Part shown: positions 37,193-49,578 of the stretch, piece after piece | Numbering within the stretch: position 1 is the first letter of the stretch | How the letters are laid out: each line of letters begins with the position of its first letter | NCBI GenBank assembly: GCA_000231825.2 | Contig: JH720342.1 | Location: forward strand, 491,717 to 555,716 | From: Tetrahymena elliotti 4EA | Taxonomy: Eukaryota; Ciliophora; Oligohymenophorea; Hymenostomatida; Tetrahymenidae | Direction of reading: 5' to 3' | Length of the DNA stretch: 64,000 bases | Translations under genes and position numbers: made by a program | The notes under the pieces: generated by a model | Told to the model about the DNA's origin: nothing | The model's database searches: none | What the model saw: the letters and a program-made list of their open reading frames with translations, nothing else

Positions 37193-37566
37193 TCAATAAA
37201 TATCAACTAAAATTATTATATTTGAGTTTATTTCAAGTTTTTTAAGTACTTATTTGTTAGTTTAAATAATGTTTTTAAATACTTTAAATTTCACATTCAA
37301 ATAATTTTTAAATATTTATTCAAATCTTTAAATATAACCTAAAAAAATTATTTCCATTACTTCATTTGAGATTATCTTGGATATGTTCATATCTGCTTTC
37401 TACAACTCCATATTATTAAAATCTTTGCTAAATATTATTAATATATTATCTTAAAATTCCACAATATCAGCAATCTATTGTTCTGTTTTATCTTCGTTGT
37501 ACTTTAAATCACTGGCCCATTTTTAGAAATCTGGATGATTTCTTTTCTATTGATTTGATTTAATTT
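37193..37566 (-). CDS. Possible coding exon of an unidentified gene
   Basis: From an acceptor-like GACCAG at 37572-37567 the minus strand has a ciliate-code frame of about 120 codons to TGA at 37195-37193, including RNHPDFQKWASDLKYNED and EQQIADIVEFQDNILIIF. Composition (Asp, Trp, Gln) looks coding in the first 75 residues; the C-terminal part is AT-noise-like and overlaps the 3' flank of the B-box pseudogene. No upstream exon or start was found, so it may be a relic. Family unknown. Confidence 0.35.
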
Positions 37567-39088
37567 CTGGTCATCCTTCATGATCTCTTTTTCCTTACAA
37601 ACTTAATTGCTGAATTATTGAGGCAAATATTACTCTCATCAGTAGAATATTTTATTTAATATTTTTTTACTTCACAATCAATAAATAAATCTTTGATAAT
37701 CTCAACTATTTATTTTATGAATTGAACTGTACATATGTATTTATATAGAAAGGAGAATAAGTGGGAATACCCAAAAGATTAAAAATATATTACTCTAAGA
37801 TTTTTTTCAAGAACAACAGCAGTTATCTTTCTGAAACAGTATCTAAGGATTAGTTTGCAACAAGTTTAAAGAAGAAGGCGTAGAGGTATAAAAATCATAT
37901 TGATCATTAGGTTAGATACTCTACATATCATAAATTTTATCTTTCCTAAGGTTTTAGTTATAGAAATTTGACCTTTAAACATTCAAATTAATAAAGGGTA
38001 TATAGATCACTTAATTAGGGTGAACTGTCCTTTTTTTTTCCTCTTTACAGCTCCTTTTAGTTTTCCATGAATCCTTTAGAGGAAGTATTTGTAAGATAAA
38101 TATCAAGATTTAAGTAAGAAGTTAAATCAGAGCTTAGTAACTTTACATAGATAAAAATGAAGATATGAAAGAAAAGACTTTTTAAACTTTATTATCATTT
38201 AAATTAAATACTTATATTTTCAAAGAAATCGAATCACATCCTTGAGATTATTAAAATATTTTGTACTTTATATCAACATTTTTTTTTAATTTTTTCAGAA
38301 TTAAATTTAATATGAAAGAATAATATGAAAATTTAGATTTTTTTATTTTCAAACAAAATTTTGCAAATATAAAAATAAATAAGTTGAGTTAATCTGATTA
38401 TCAATCACTATTTAAAATTTTGATAATAGTAAAATTAATTTTATAAAAAATAAGAAAGATGCTAAAAAATGGAGGAATTTGTTGAATAATTTGAAGAAAA
38501 AAGGTAGGTATTTACTAATTAAGCTTATTTTTAAAATATATTCCAAGTTAGGTAGGTGATTTACAAAGAATTATAAATTTATTAGTTCTTATATAAAAGA
38601 AACCCTTTAATGAATACTATGATCCAATAATTAAGGTGGTAAAATAGCTGTATTTTAACATTAAATTATTATTAAAATATTTTTGGACAAGTACAGGTTT
38701 GTGGATGTATGGGACTAAATATTATAATTTAATATCATAAATTTAACTAATATTTGACTTATTTAAATATTTTTTGGAAGAAAATTAATGAATATGTATG
38801 CATATTTTTTGAAAGATAATTGAATTTAATTAAATTTTGGTTTCAAAAGGAAGGAAATAATCTAATTAATTTTAAATTTCTTAAATGATATTAAAAATTG
38901 AAAAAAGAGAAATATATATTCAAAAAGATTGTTACAAAAGTATTAAAAACTAAGACTCTACTGAAATACTAAAACTAAACAGAAAATAAATGTCTAGATA
39001 GTAATAAAATAATCTCCAAAAAATATATGAATAAATTCCTAATGATTGCAGATTCTAAAGATTGGATTTGAAAACATTTCTTTGCTAG
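37567..39088. other. Intergenic region with third copy of border element
   Basis: No gene supported. Holds the border element at 38100-38290. A short open frame starting at ATG 38469 (EEFVEQFEEK..) has poor composition further on and is not called. Confidence 0.5.
38100..38290 (+). repeat. Border element E, copy 3
   Basis: Contains GTAAGAAGTTAAATCAGAGC, TTAGTAACTTTACATAG and later ATATTTTGTACTTTATATCA, matching 21721-21880 in the same orientation. Unlike the other two copies it is not next to a repeat array; it lies about 0.9 kb after the B-box pseudogene. Confidence 0.75.
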
Positions 39089-41775
39089 ATGAAAATCTAA
39101 AAAAAGGAATATTCCATTTTAGAATTTTTGGGTAGTGATCCTAAATATATCGTTTTAAAAGCATTTCATAGCCAAATAGATGACTGCGTGGCTCTCAAAG
39201 TATTTATGATTGATGAATAAAATAAACAAAATATTTAAGCCTTAAAATAGATTTGCCAGTTTGCCAAAAATCGCATCTAATCAGATTCATTGATTAACAT
39301 AAAGGATTATTTCTATCTGACTAATGAAGATGAAGATATAGATAAACTAGATGAGGAATATACTATCAAAATATCTTCAGATAGACAATAATTATTTTTT
39401 GTAATTGAATATGACTTTAATTAGCAGCGTAATGACTATTTTTTAATTTACTTTAATTTCTACTTTGACTTATTTTCTCAAATATGATTAAAAATATACT
39501 AAAAAATGATATAAATTTCATGCAAATAAATTATCTTAGCCCAAAATTTTTACTATGAAATTTATTTATGTTGTAATTTTTAGATTAGCTTTACATCATA
39601 ATATGTAAACGACTATTTTAAGCTCCTAAAATAATTGATGTTAAAAAATAATATTAGATTTTAAATGCTCTTTTCAATGATATTAACATAAAAGTGAGAT
39701 ATTTAGTCATTTATTTTAAATAAATGCCATAAAAGATTATTCTTAACTGATTTAATTTTATTAATATTTAAACATCAGTTTATTACATAAATAGTAGATG
39801 TTAATATAAATATTCTTTATGATATTTATTAAAGATTTTGAGAATAAATGAAATTATAAAATGGGATTACATGAAATTTGCAGTGCTGAAGAATAATTTG
39901 ATAAATCAAGGAATTTCAAAAATATTTCAAATTGAATGAAAATAAAAGAAGGTTTAGTTATAAGTAATTTGATTCTGAAAAGAACAGTGACCTTGAATAG
40001 ATCTGAATTTATTATTATTAGCTCTTAAGTCCAAAAAAAGCAGTATTGTCTATTTTATGATTTAATTAATTAAATTTCTGAAAATTTCTTGGAATTGCTT
40101 TAATTCAAAGTTTTTCTTGTTCATAATGGCTATTCTACTTTTTCTTCTAAAACTCTTATTCTATCATCTTTTTATTTCATCACTTTCATTGACTTAAGTT
40201 TTACTATCTAGAAAATTAAAAAGATGTCCTCTTCAGTCCTTTAAAATAGAGAATTTTATGTTGGATTAGAAGATTTAAACTAAATTTATTCAAAAAGTGG
40301 TTGTATAATGAACATTTATATGAAATGATATTAATTTTACAACAAACAAAAACTGTTGCAGTAAATTTGTTAATTATACTAACTGACTGACTAATTTGTA
40401 ACTATCTGAAAATATATAAGGTCAAAAAAAGATAATGTTTTATATTACAAAATTAATAATGAAATAAAAAGAAAAAGGTTCTGTTCTATTGGCGAAATTA
40501 TGAGAAAACTAATAAAATATTTTAATATTTTTTTCTTTTAGTTGATAGGTCACTCTTTAAAAAAGTTGAAAAAATACTGATCATTTTTGTTAAAATTCTA
40601 AATTATGATGCAAGGAAAATATAAAAATTTATGAAGAAAAAAATAATATTTTATTGATTAAATTGATTAAAGAAATAAAAAAGTTTTAAATAAATAGCCA
40701 AAAAAACGTATTAAAAATCAAATATGAAGATGAAAAATAATACTAATATATTTATTTCATTAACATTTTTTAGTTGTTTTTGATCATAAAATATTAATTT
40801 ACAAAGTATTATGGGGATTTTACTATTTATTTATCAAAAATAAAAATATTTTTTTTACAAATAATATATAGAAGCTAGAATTAGTTTGTAAAAAATCATT
40901 GAACTTCTAAAAGTGTAAAAAAGAAATGTTGAAAATGGATTTAAAGTATTATTGGCAATTTAATTACTTGATGCAGTTAAAAGTCTTCATTCCATGAATC
41001 TAGTGCATTCTTAAATAAATCCTAAAAATATTTTAGCAATTAGTGATTAAAATAATAAAAATTCATGGAAGTTAGGTATTAATTAATCATTTTTGAGAAA
41101 TATTATTTTTTATAATTTAAAATATTTTAAAGATTTAGATTTAAGATAAATCTTTTTATCAACTAGATCATACAAAAAAGTATATTTTGAATTATGTGTT
41201 AAATTATTTAGTTTATTTTTATTAGAACATAGATTTGTATTCTCTTGCTTTTGAATTGTGTGGTAAACCTTCTTTTGAAGTATGGAATTAGTTTTTAGAT
41301 ATTTATTTTTCACTTATTTAATTTAATATATAACTAGTCAGATCTGTTTTAGGTTGGAGTAGTTTTGCTTTAATTAGATAATTTTGACATTCTAACAGAA
41401 CTTGATATTTTTCAAATAATATCAAAAGCTAAATAAAGCGAAGAAATAGCTCCAAATTATAATATTAATAGGACTTCTGATCTATATTAAATAGTATAAA
41501 TCTGTCTTAAACCTGGTTATTCGAGAAAAAAAAATGCTTCGTATTTACTACAAATGCTTACTGAGTTGAACTAAAATAGCCTTAATTTCTCAACTAAAGA
41601 CATAGTAATTGAAGTAAATAATATTTATTCAGATAAAGCATTTAATTTAATTCTAAATATACCAAATAATCTAATTTTTCCAAAAAAAAAAATCAACAAT
41701 TAGACCTTAACTAAAAAAAGAAATGACAATATTACTTGGCCATTACAAAACAATAAATTATTAATAATTTGTTGA
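39089..41775 (+). CDS. Protein kinase-like protein, probable pseudokinase (352 aa)
   Basis: Model: exons 39089-39428, 40872-41075, 41133-41179, 41233-41262 and 41338-41775. They sum to 1059 nt with matching phases and end in TGA. Seen: N-lobe YSILEFLGSDPKYIVLKAF with CVALKVF (the beta-3 lysine); hinge FFVIEYDF; then LLDAVKSLHSMNLVHSQINP and KNIL, which is the catalytic loop with the HRD aspartate replaced by Gln; then SWKLDLDLRQIF where DFG is expected; and SDLFQVGVVLLQLDNF for helix F. Known: the HRD Asp is the catalytic base, so its loss usually abolishes phosphotransfer. Inferred: a pseudokinase with a binding or regulatory role, or an early pseudogene. Oddities: intron 1 is 1443 nt, and exon 4 is only 30 nt and is the least certain. 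It lies directly upstream of a related kinase. Confidence 0.68.
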
Positions 41776-41949
41776 AAAAATTAAAGCATTTTTTTACATT
41801 AAACAAAAAAAATTGAAATAATAAAGGATAAATTAGAAGAAAGATGGAAAGAGCTTTATAATTAGTTTAATTAGGTAAAGTAAAATCACCTTCATAAAAT
41901 ACTATTTTCGGAGTAAACATTTTGCAAAATTCTAAACCAGCTTTATGGG

Positions 41950-44653
41950 ATGAAAAAATATACTAATTTTCAAATTGTTGCTTAAGGAAGTATTTCATTA
42001 GTATTAAAAGCAATAAAAATTAATGAAAAATAGTAAATAGCTCTAAAAATTTAGAAAATTGACAATCAAAAATAAATAGAAAATGAAATAGAAATCATGG
42101 AAAAAATTTAGAATTTACCTCTTTCATTAAAGTTCTATGATAATTTCATATTAGAAGGATTTAACAAAGAAAAATATATTGTCTATGAATTAGAATATTG
42201 TGAAAGTAATCAAATTTATATTCATTCTTTTTAAATGATTATAAAATCATCTTTTTAATTTTAAAAGGTTCTTTACGAGATTATTTCGATGAGACAAAAA
42301 CAAAAAAATGTTTTAAACTTAAATAAAGTGAAATAATTTCCTTTTGTTTGTAATTGATTAATAGGTTTACAGAATTACATAGTTTTAACATCATTCATAG
42401 TGATATAAAACTTTCTAATATCTTAATTAATCATAGCAATATAGTTAAAATAAGTAAACATTTTATCAATTGAGTAAACAAAATAAATTTCTACATAACA
42501 AAAGTTGACTTTGGATGTTCAGAAATGCTTTCAACTGATTAAGATTATTACAAAACAAATCATGTAAAATTAATTATATTAGCTACATAAATCTACATAA
42601 AATTATTAGTTTATAGGAAGCTATCTTTATCAAGCACCAGAAAACACCAAACCAAAAACTCATCAAAAAATTTACTCAAAAGAAGTAAAAAAATATTTTA
42701 GTTTATCTATCTATAAAAGCTATTGTTACTTATTTACTTATTTATAGTCTGACATTTTTTCGTTGGGTTTAGTGCTATGCTAGATTGATAATTACTAATC
42801 ATTTAATGGTCGATATTCCTAAATGTATTTCAATATGATGGATTCTGAATTTACAATACCATTTGATCCATAGCTGCAGCCAGATAAAATAGACATAATA
42901 AATAGAAACTCTTTGATTTACAAACAATTTATTCAATAGTTTGTTGTTTATGATAGAAAATCAAGGAAATCTTTAGCTTAAGTTATCAAAGAAAACCCAG
43001 AATTATTCAACGAAGACTATCAAAATCATCTTTCATACGATTCAAAAGTATTTTTTATGAGTAAACTCTACATTAAAAATTAAATATTTTATTTATAATA
43101 AAATCAGAAAGAATTAAGTTAAGCAATTAAATCTTTAGAAGATAATAATGCCGAACAATAAGAAGTACCAATAATACTGTAATTTCAAAATTATATGAAA
43201 TTTATTTTGTTTTTCCAAATTTATTTTGAAATTTACTAAAAAATTGTACATAATTATCTTAAAGAAAATATCAAATAAAAAATTATTTTATTAGTTTCAC
43301 CAGTTATAATTAAATTTTATTTATTTCTCCACAACTAAATTCAAGTATCTCAGTTCTTAATCTTATGAAAAGATAATCAATTTATATTTTTTAATTTAAG
43401 AAAATACCTTTTTGTTTGTTAATTGCTTTAAATAAAACTTTGAAGCCATAAATAAATAGAAGAAACAGGAGCATAAAATTTAACAATTTTGTTGGAAAAA
43501 TACAAGAAGATAACTCATTTATCTCTAAATTTAAAGTAATTTTTTAATTTCATTTTTTTATTTAATTTTTAAAATAATTTTTATTATTTCGATAAAGTAA
43601 TATTGGTTAAAAAGGAGCCTAGCCTCTAAAAAATTCTTTGATAAAATATCAAAAAACCAGCTAATTAAGTCTTTCTTTATGGTAACATTTGCAAGATTAC
43701 ATTTAAATTGTATTATTTTTGAATCGAAAGAGACGCTTTAAAACCATGTTTGTTTTTAGAGTTTTAATAAATAATTTTCTTAAAATGTATTTAATAAAGT
43801 TTATTTTAAAACTAATTACAACAGTGATAATAAGATTGACTATGAGGAAATAGTAAGTATTGCAAATACTTTACATAAATACTAAAACATTCAATCATTA
43901 AATCTTTAATTAGGGTAATTAATTAGTATTTAAAATTAACAGCATATTTTATTCTAAAATAATATTTTTTTTACTAAATTTAGATAATTATTCTTCTTTA
44001 AAAAAATGTGAATAACTTTTATTTCAATTACCAACCAAATAGGTTTAATTTTAGTAATTTAATTTAATTTTTTTAATAAGCAGGAAAGGAATTAATAAAG
44101 TAGGAGTTTAGTATTTATTGGGTAGTTTGAAAAATTGTCAAAACATTTATTCTCTTAATCTAAATCTGAAGTAAATTTACTTTATTTAATTTAATTCCTT
44201 TTTGAAAAAAACAAAAACCTTATTGTTATTACTAAAATATACAAATTTTTTAAAGAGATAGATACTCTCTCCAAATATAGATTTCTTTTTTTTATTTTGA
44301 TTAAAAAAATAATTGAATTCTAACGAATAAAAATATTGTTATTAAAGTTAAAATAAATGTTATTATTTTATCAATTAAATATGGAAGGCAATAAATTTAT
44401 AATTTTAAATTAAAAGTAATTAACACATAAAAGACAATTCTATATCTACCTTATTAGATAATCTCTAAGGATCTAAAAAACTTAATTCGTTAGAAGTTAC
44501 ATTGAGGTATTTAATAATTTATGAAATGGATTAATAATAAAATGAATTTTTTATAGTAAAAAGGATATTAGTAGATGGTTTTGGTCATGCCTAAAAAATA
44601 AATTTATTGTAAATTTATTAGGATTAGTTAATCTAAAACTAGATTACAATTGA
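41950..44653 (+). CDS. Protein kinase with C-terminal leucine-rich repeats (514 aa)
   Basis: Model of 11 exons: 41950-42205, 42268-42453, 42505-42563, 42610-42684, 42748-43178, 43446-43535, 43598-43681, 43825-43914, 44084-44170, 44417-44506 and 44557-44653; total 1545 nt, phases all agree, TGA end. Kinase motifs seen: glycine-loop VAQGSISLVLKA, the lysine in IALKIQK, EYCESSLRDYF, FNIIHSDIKLSNIL (HSD in place of HRD, catalytic Asp kept), IIDFGCS, FIGSYLYQAPE and SDIFSLGLVLCQ. After about residue 335 come repeats such as GAQNLTILLEKYKKITHLSL and VQYLLGSLKNCQNIYSLNL, one per exon. Known: ciliates encode kinases fused to this type of LRR. Inferred: an active Ser/Thr kinase whose LRRs select partners. 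The start is the nearest in-frame ATG before the glycine loop. The intron 43179-43445 is chosen by phase and the GTAATT donor. Confidence 0.8.
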
Positions 44654-45344
44654 AAATAGTTAATTAATTTATAAATATTATTTTGCTTGTTTGTTGTTCA
44701 TAAATTTCCTTACAAAAACTTTCTATTTTTTGTTTGTGTGCAAATTTAATAATTTTAATTTAAATAAATATTTTTATTAAATTAATATGTCCTCACAAAT
44801 ATTCTATCTATCTATCTATCGATTAATTGGTCTTAAAAAGATATAAAACATATCCATCCATACATTAAAAATAAAAGAGAGAATTATAAAAAATATCAAA
44901 TTCCATGTTATTCTATATAATAAACTTCGTGTTATTTTTTATTTGAGAACAAATTTATGACTTTAATTAAATTTAAACAAAATTTTTTTAAATAATTAAT
45001 AAAATTCTAACAAATAAGTTGCTAATATAAGGATAAATTTATTATTAAAATAAAGAAGGCAACAATAAATAAATTGCTTCATAATCTATATTATTTTATT
45101 AAACTTACAAATATCTATTTCATTTTTAATTTAATTTGAATAAGTGTATGTAAATTAATTTTTGTTTTGGTTTGATTATTTTTTAAGTTATGAATATTTA
45201 TTCATTTTTATTAGATATTAATAAAATAGATTTTAATCCAAGACAAGGTAAAATGAACTACATCCTTTATTAAAATGTATTACTTTTTTTGAATAGAAAC
45301 ATAAATAAAAAGTGGAATAGAATATTGCATAATTTTATTTTCAT
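44654..45344. other. Convergent intergenic region
   Basis: The 3' ends of the kinase gene (plus) and the first carrier gene (minus) face each other here. No gene seen. Contains a (CTAT)n microsatellite near 44805-44822. Confidence 0.5.
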
Positions 45345-46148
45345 TCACTATTTACTTTTATTTATATATTCAATAGAAGAGTAACGAATCCCTAAAAAAA
45401 CTAGATTAATTAAATAAAATGGAGTACATCCAGCAAAAAATGATTTAGGAGATTCTTTTTTAAGTATATTGATAACATAACTAGCAACGCTTTTGTAAGA
45501 AGTATCAGAATTTTATGATAAAATTAGCCTTAACCTGATTGTTTCTAAAGGGTGTCTCAATGGCATTAACAAATATGTCCAATAAGGTAATTATTCAGCA
45601 TCTTTAGTGTCATTAAACATAACTTAATAAATAGAATAAGGAACTAATCCAAGAAAATATAATGAGAATCCCTTGTAGTAATTAAGATTATTTGTCTTAT
45701 TTTTGATATCTCTAAACATTTACATCATAGCCTTTCTTTAATTTTCAGGAGTTCCTAATTTGCATGCCATTAGATTAGATGCTAATTCAAAAGGATATAC
45801 AATAGATGAAATAACTAAATAAATTAAAACTTAATAAGGAGTATTATTGCGCTAATGTTAAACAAGTGACCACATAAGAGTGTCAAGGCATTCCCCTATT
45901 AAATAAGGCATTACACCTTTAAAAATAGATCTTTTGCCTTCCTTTCTAACTTATGAGAATGTAGAAATTATATTATTTTATTTTTCAGTCAACCCTTAAG
46001 AAACTTAAACCTAGTTTACTTATCTCCTCATGACAAGTAATCTAAGAGGATATTCAAAAGCAGAGAGAGTAATGCTTGAAAATACTGCTGCACATACTCC
46101 AAAAAGTTTATTATCCAAAAAACTACTAACTTTTTATGAATCAGACAT
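45345..46148 (-). CDS. Mitochondrial carrier-like protein, intact copy (267 aa)
   Basis: Uninterrupted ciliate-code frame of 804 nt, ATG at 46148 to TGA at 45345. Seen: three repeats, each with a degenerate carrier signature after a hydrophobic helix: FEYPLRLLVMRRQ, YPFELASNLMAC and RHPLETIRLRLIL, matching P-x-[DE]-x-x-[KR] best in the third. Short motifs such as YKGFSLYFLGLVPYSIYQ fit the even-numbered helices. Length is slightly below the usual ~300 residues. Known: carriers exchange metabolites across the mitochondrial inner membrane. Inferred: a divergent, possibly specialised or orphan carrier, since the first two signatures have lost acidic or basic residues. The substrate cannot be told. 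It is the only complete member of a four-unit tandem cluster. Confidence 0.82.
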
Positions 46149-46689
46149 TTATTAATTTGTATTCTTTTGTTTTCTTTAATATTAATTTCCTCTTTTCAAA
46201 TTAATTTATAAAAATTTTACTAGTTCTTTCACGAAAATTTTTGAAAAGATATTTTTTGATTTTCAGAAATAATTATTTGTTTATCAGATTTTAAAAAATA
46301 TATCATAGATATTAATTTTTTTATTGCTAAAAAATGTGGAATTAATTTTACAAACTTAAATCAAGATTTGTACATTCATTAAAAACTCTTTTATAGCCAG
46401 TGAGCTAGCTAGTCACATTAACTTCTATTTTTTATTAAATAGAAATTTCAAGAAGATATTTCGAAATTTGATCTAAATCATGAGTTACATTAATTTTCCC
46501 TTTTGATTAAATAATATTAACAACCAATCAATCTTACCATTAATTAAAAAACTAAACTATTCATTTAGATCTTTAACAATTTAAATAGGCCATAAAGATC
46601 TATTTACAAACATTGAATAAGCACCAAATTAAAAAAATAAAATAAATCAGTTTTAATTCATTCTTCAATATATAAATTTAATTTAATGT

Positions 46690-47100
46690 TTCAATAGGAT
46701 GTCTCAAAGCAAATAAGAAATATTTATTAGGTCATTGGAGTGTGCGCATAAATATTCAGATAAATAGATTGAGGAATTAATCCAAAAAATATAATGAGAA
46801 TCCCTTGTAGTAATTAAGACTATTTGTCTTATTTTTAATATCTCTAAATATTTACATCATAGCCTTTGTTTAATTTTCAGGAAGTCCTAATTTACATGCT
46901 ATTAGATTATATGCTAATTAAAATGGATACAAAACTAACCAACAAACTAAATCAATCAAAACTTAAGTTGAAATATCGTTGCGTTCACGTTTAGGAAGAT
47001 AATACATAAAATTATGTAGGCAATCAGCTATTAAAAAAGGTATAATACCTTTGCAAATATATCTTTTACCTTCTTTTCTAATTCATTTGAAAGCAGAATA
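46690..47100 (-). pseudogene. Mitochondrial carrier-like copy 2, truncated
   Basis: The minus strand matches the middle of the carrier gene (KRYICKGIIPFLIADCL, YPFQLAYNLIACKLG, NSLNYYKGFSLYF). The N-terminal first repeat and the C-terminal third repeat are missing, and one base is lost near 46775 (TATTTTTTGGATTA against TATTTTCTTGGATTA), shifting the frame to TGA. Flanking spacer sequence is also shared with the other units. Confidence 0.85.
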
Positions 47101-48204
47101 CTTGTTGAATCAACATTAAATCTGAATAAATTTCAAATTAATAATAATTTTAAGTAGCCAAAATGAAATAGATGCAAATATTTTCTTTTTTTTTTATGGA
47201 AAAACTCTCCCTTATGAAAAGATAAAAAAGATACCGATCAGGCAAATCTGATCAATTAATTAATCAGCATTCTTTTTTAATAATCTTAATTTCTAAACAT
47301 ATTTTTCTCTACAATTTGATACTATTTATACTATTTGGTTAAATTAATAATAAATAATTTTATAAAGTATAAAAATGTTAATTCATTTAATCATTCAAAA
47401 CAAAACAATCAAAGGAGTATTGTAATATTAGAAATTTTTATTACTAGATATATTGTTGGATCAAATACATAAAATAAATATTTACGAGGATAAAATTTTT
47501 GATATAATGTGATGGAGCTTTTTCATCTGATTTTCATCAATTTATTTTTATTAAACTAATTTAAAAGTTTTTTTAAGTGAAGTAAAAGAACATAATGTCT
47601 GTCTTTTTGTTGAATATCATAAAGGTATTCATAATAAAAAAATCACCAAATGTTTTTCATTTTTTATTTTTTCTTGTGTCTTTCTAAAATTTGGTCATAA
47701 AAAAGATATTTTTAAAACTCATATGAAATTATTATGATAGTATGTATTTACTTTAATTTTTTTTTCAGTTTTTAATTTTTATTTCGATTTAAAAAACTTT
47801 TAACTATCAATCAATCTAACCATTTAATTTAATTTAAAAGTTAATTTATTCATTTAGATCACTTTACCATTTAGAATGCCAGCCATCTTGAATTAATTTA
47901 TATATATTATGATCTAAAAAATTTAAATATTTTCAATAATTGAATAAGTATCAAATTAAAAAATAAGCCTTTGCATTTATTTTTAAATAAATATAATACA
48001 TACATACCTTACTTATTTGTTTCTTATTTCATATTTTTTTAGTGAGCAAAACAACAAAAAATTAGACAAAAGTTAGTAATCGCTAAGATTAAAAGTAAAG
48101 ATATTTAATGAAATTCATATTTTTAAGATAAAATATTAATAGTAATAGATTCTCTATACATGCTTACAAATAAACTATTAGGTATTATTTTATCATCGAT
48201 TATT
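47101..48204. other. Spacer between carrier units 2 and 3
   Basis: No gene. Part of the spacer (for example about 47830-47960) resembles 46540-46625 and 49400-49530, showing that the tandem unit included flanking DNA. Confidence 0.55.
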
Positions 48205-48980
48205 GACAAAGATAACCCCATAATAACGTAATGCTCCAAGCCCGAGATAGAACAAATAAAATGGAATGCATCCAACAAAAAATGATTTAGGAGATTCGTT
48301 TTTAAGTGTTTACCTAATGTGATTTAAAATGTTTTTGTAAGAAGTATCTAAGTTTTATGAAAGTATTAGTCTTAATCTGATAGTTTCAATAGGATGTCTC
48401 AAAGGTATTAAAAAATATACCCAAGTAGGCATTTATTAGGTTCATGGAAAATCAATAACCGTACTCAAAAAAAATAGTATAAGGAATAAGTCCAAGAAAA
48501 TATAACTAGAATCCCTTATAGTAACTAAGGTTATTTGTCTTATTTTTGATATGTCTAAACATTTCTATCATACTTTTACTTTAATTTTCAGGAGGTCCTA
48601 ATTTACATGCCATTAGTTAGATTAGATACTAATTCAAAAGGATATACAACTGACAGACAACTATACCAATCAAAACTTAAATAGGAACATCATCTGGCTA
48701 GCGTAGAGGAATTTAATACAAAAAAAAACTAAGGCAGTTACCTATTAAAAAAGGCATAATACCTTTAAAAATAGATCTTTTACTTTCTTCTCGAACTGAT
48801 TTGAATGTACAAATAATATCATATTATTTTCCAGTCAAACCTTAAGACACTAGAATTTAATTTACTTATCTTCTGATGACAAGTAATTTAAAAGGATACT
48901 CAAATGCACTATAAATGATATCCCAGAAAACTCCTCTACATAGCAGACATATAACTATTACCCTTTTTTGAATCAACTGG
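48205..48980 (-). pseudogene. Mitochondrial carrier-like copy 3, frameshifted and without start
   Basis: The minus strand aligns along most of the carrier gene (FEYPFKLLVIRRQ, RSIFKGIMPFLIG, YPFELVSNL, RHPIETIRLRLIL). The start codon is not preserved at the aligned position. Four extra bases (CTAA) near 48615 shift the frame after SNL, and further indels occur near 48465 and 48725. Clearly non-coding for a full carrier. Confidence 0.85.
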
Positions 48981-49578
48981 AAATTTAATGTTTTAAAAAT
49001 GAATGAAAAAATGATAGATTTTAGTTAAAAAAATTAATGTTTGGAAAATGAAGCTTCAAATTATTTTTTATTAAAAAATAGATATTTATTAATTCTTCTC
49101 CTTTTATTTTTCTATTAATATTTGTTTATTTATAGACTCCCTTTCTTTCAAATTATGCTGCTATAAAAATTTGTAGATGACACATTAAATCTGAATAAAT
49201 TTCAAATTAATAATAATCTTATTAAAATGAAATAGATTGAAATAGTTTCTTTTTTTTTCTGGAAAAACTCTGATGAAAAATAAAAAACATACGATCAGAC
49301 AGATCTGATTAATTCTTTTTTAATAATCTTAATTTCTAAACATATTTTTCTCAACATAAAAAACTTTTAACAATCAATCAATTTAACCATTTAATTTGAA
49401 GTTAAAAACAATTTAAAGCTAAAATATTCATTTAGATCATTTTGCAATTTATGATTTAATCTTAAATTAATTTATATAGGTCTAAAAATCTAAATATTTT
49501 CAATCATTGAATGTATAAAATTAAAAAATTGGCTTTTATATTTAATACATACATACACACATACCCAAAAAAATCATT
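48981..49578. other. Spacer between carrier units 3 and 4
   Basis: No independent gene. It shares blocks with the spacer at 47150-47350 (an AATAATCTTAATTTCTAAACATATTTTTCTC-like stretch), confirming duplication of flanking DNA. Confidence 0.5.

Noticed and set aside
39936..40328. A 130-codon frame inside the long kinase intron as a nested gene
   Set aside because: With only TGA as stop, frames of this length are common by chance in such AT-rich DNA, and composition and motifs are not convincing. Kept only as a remark.
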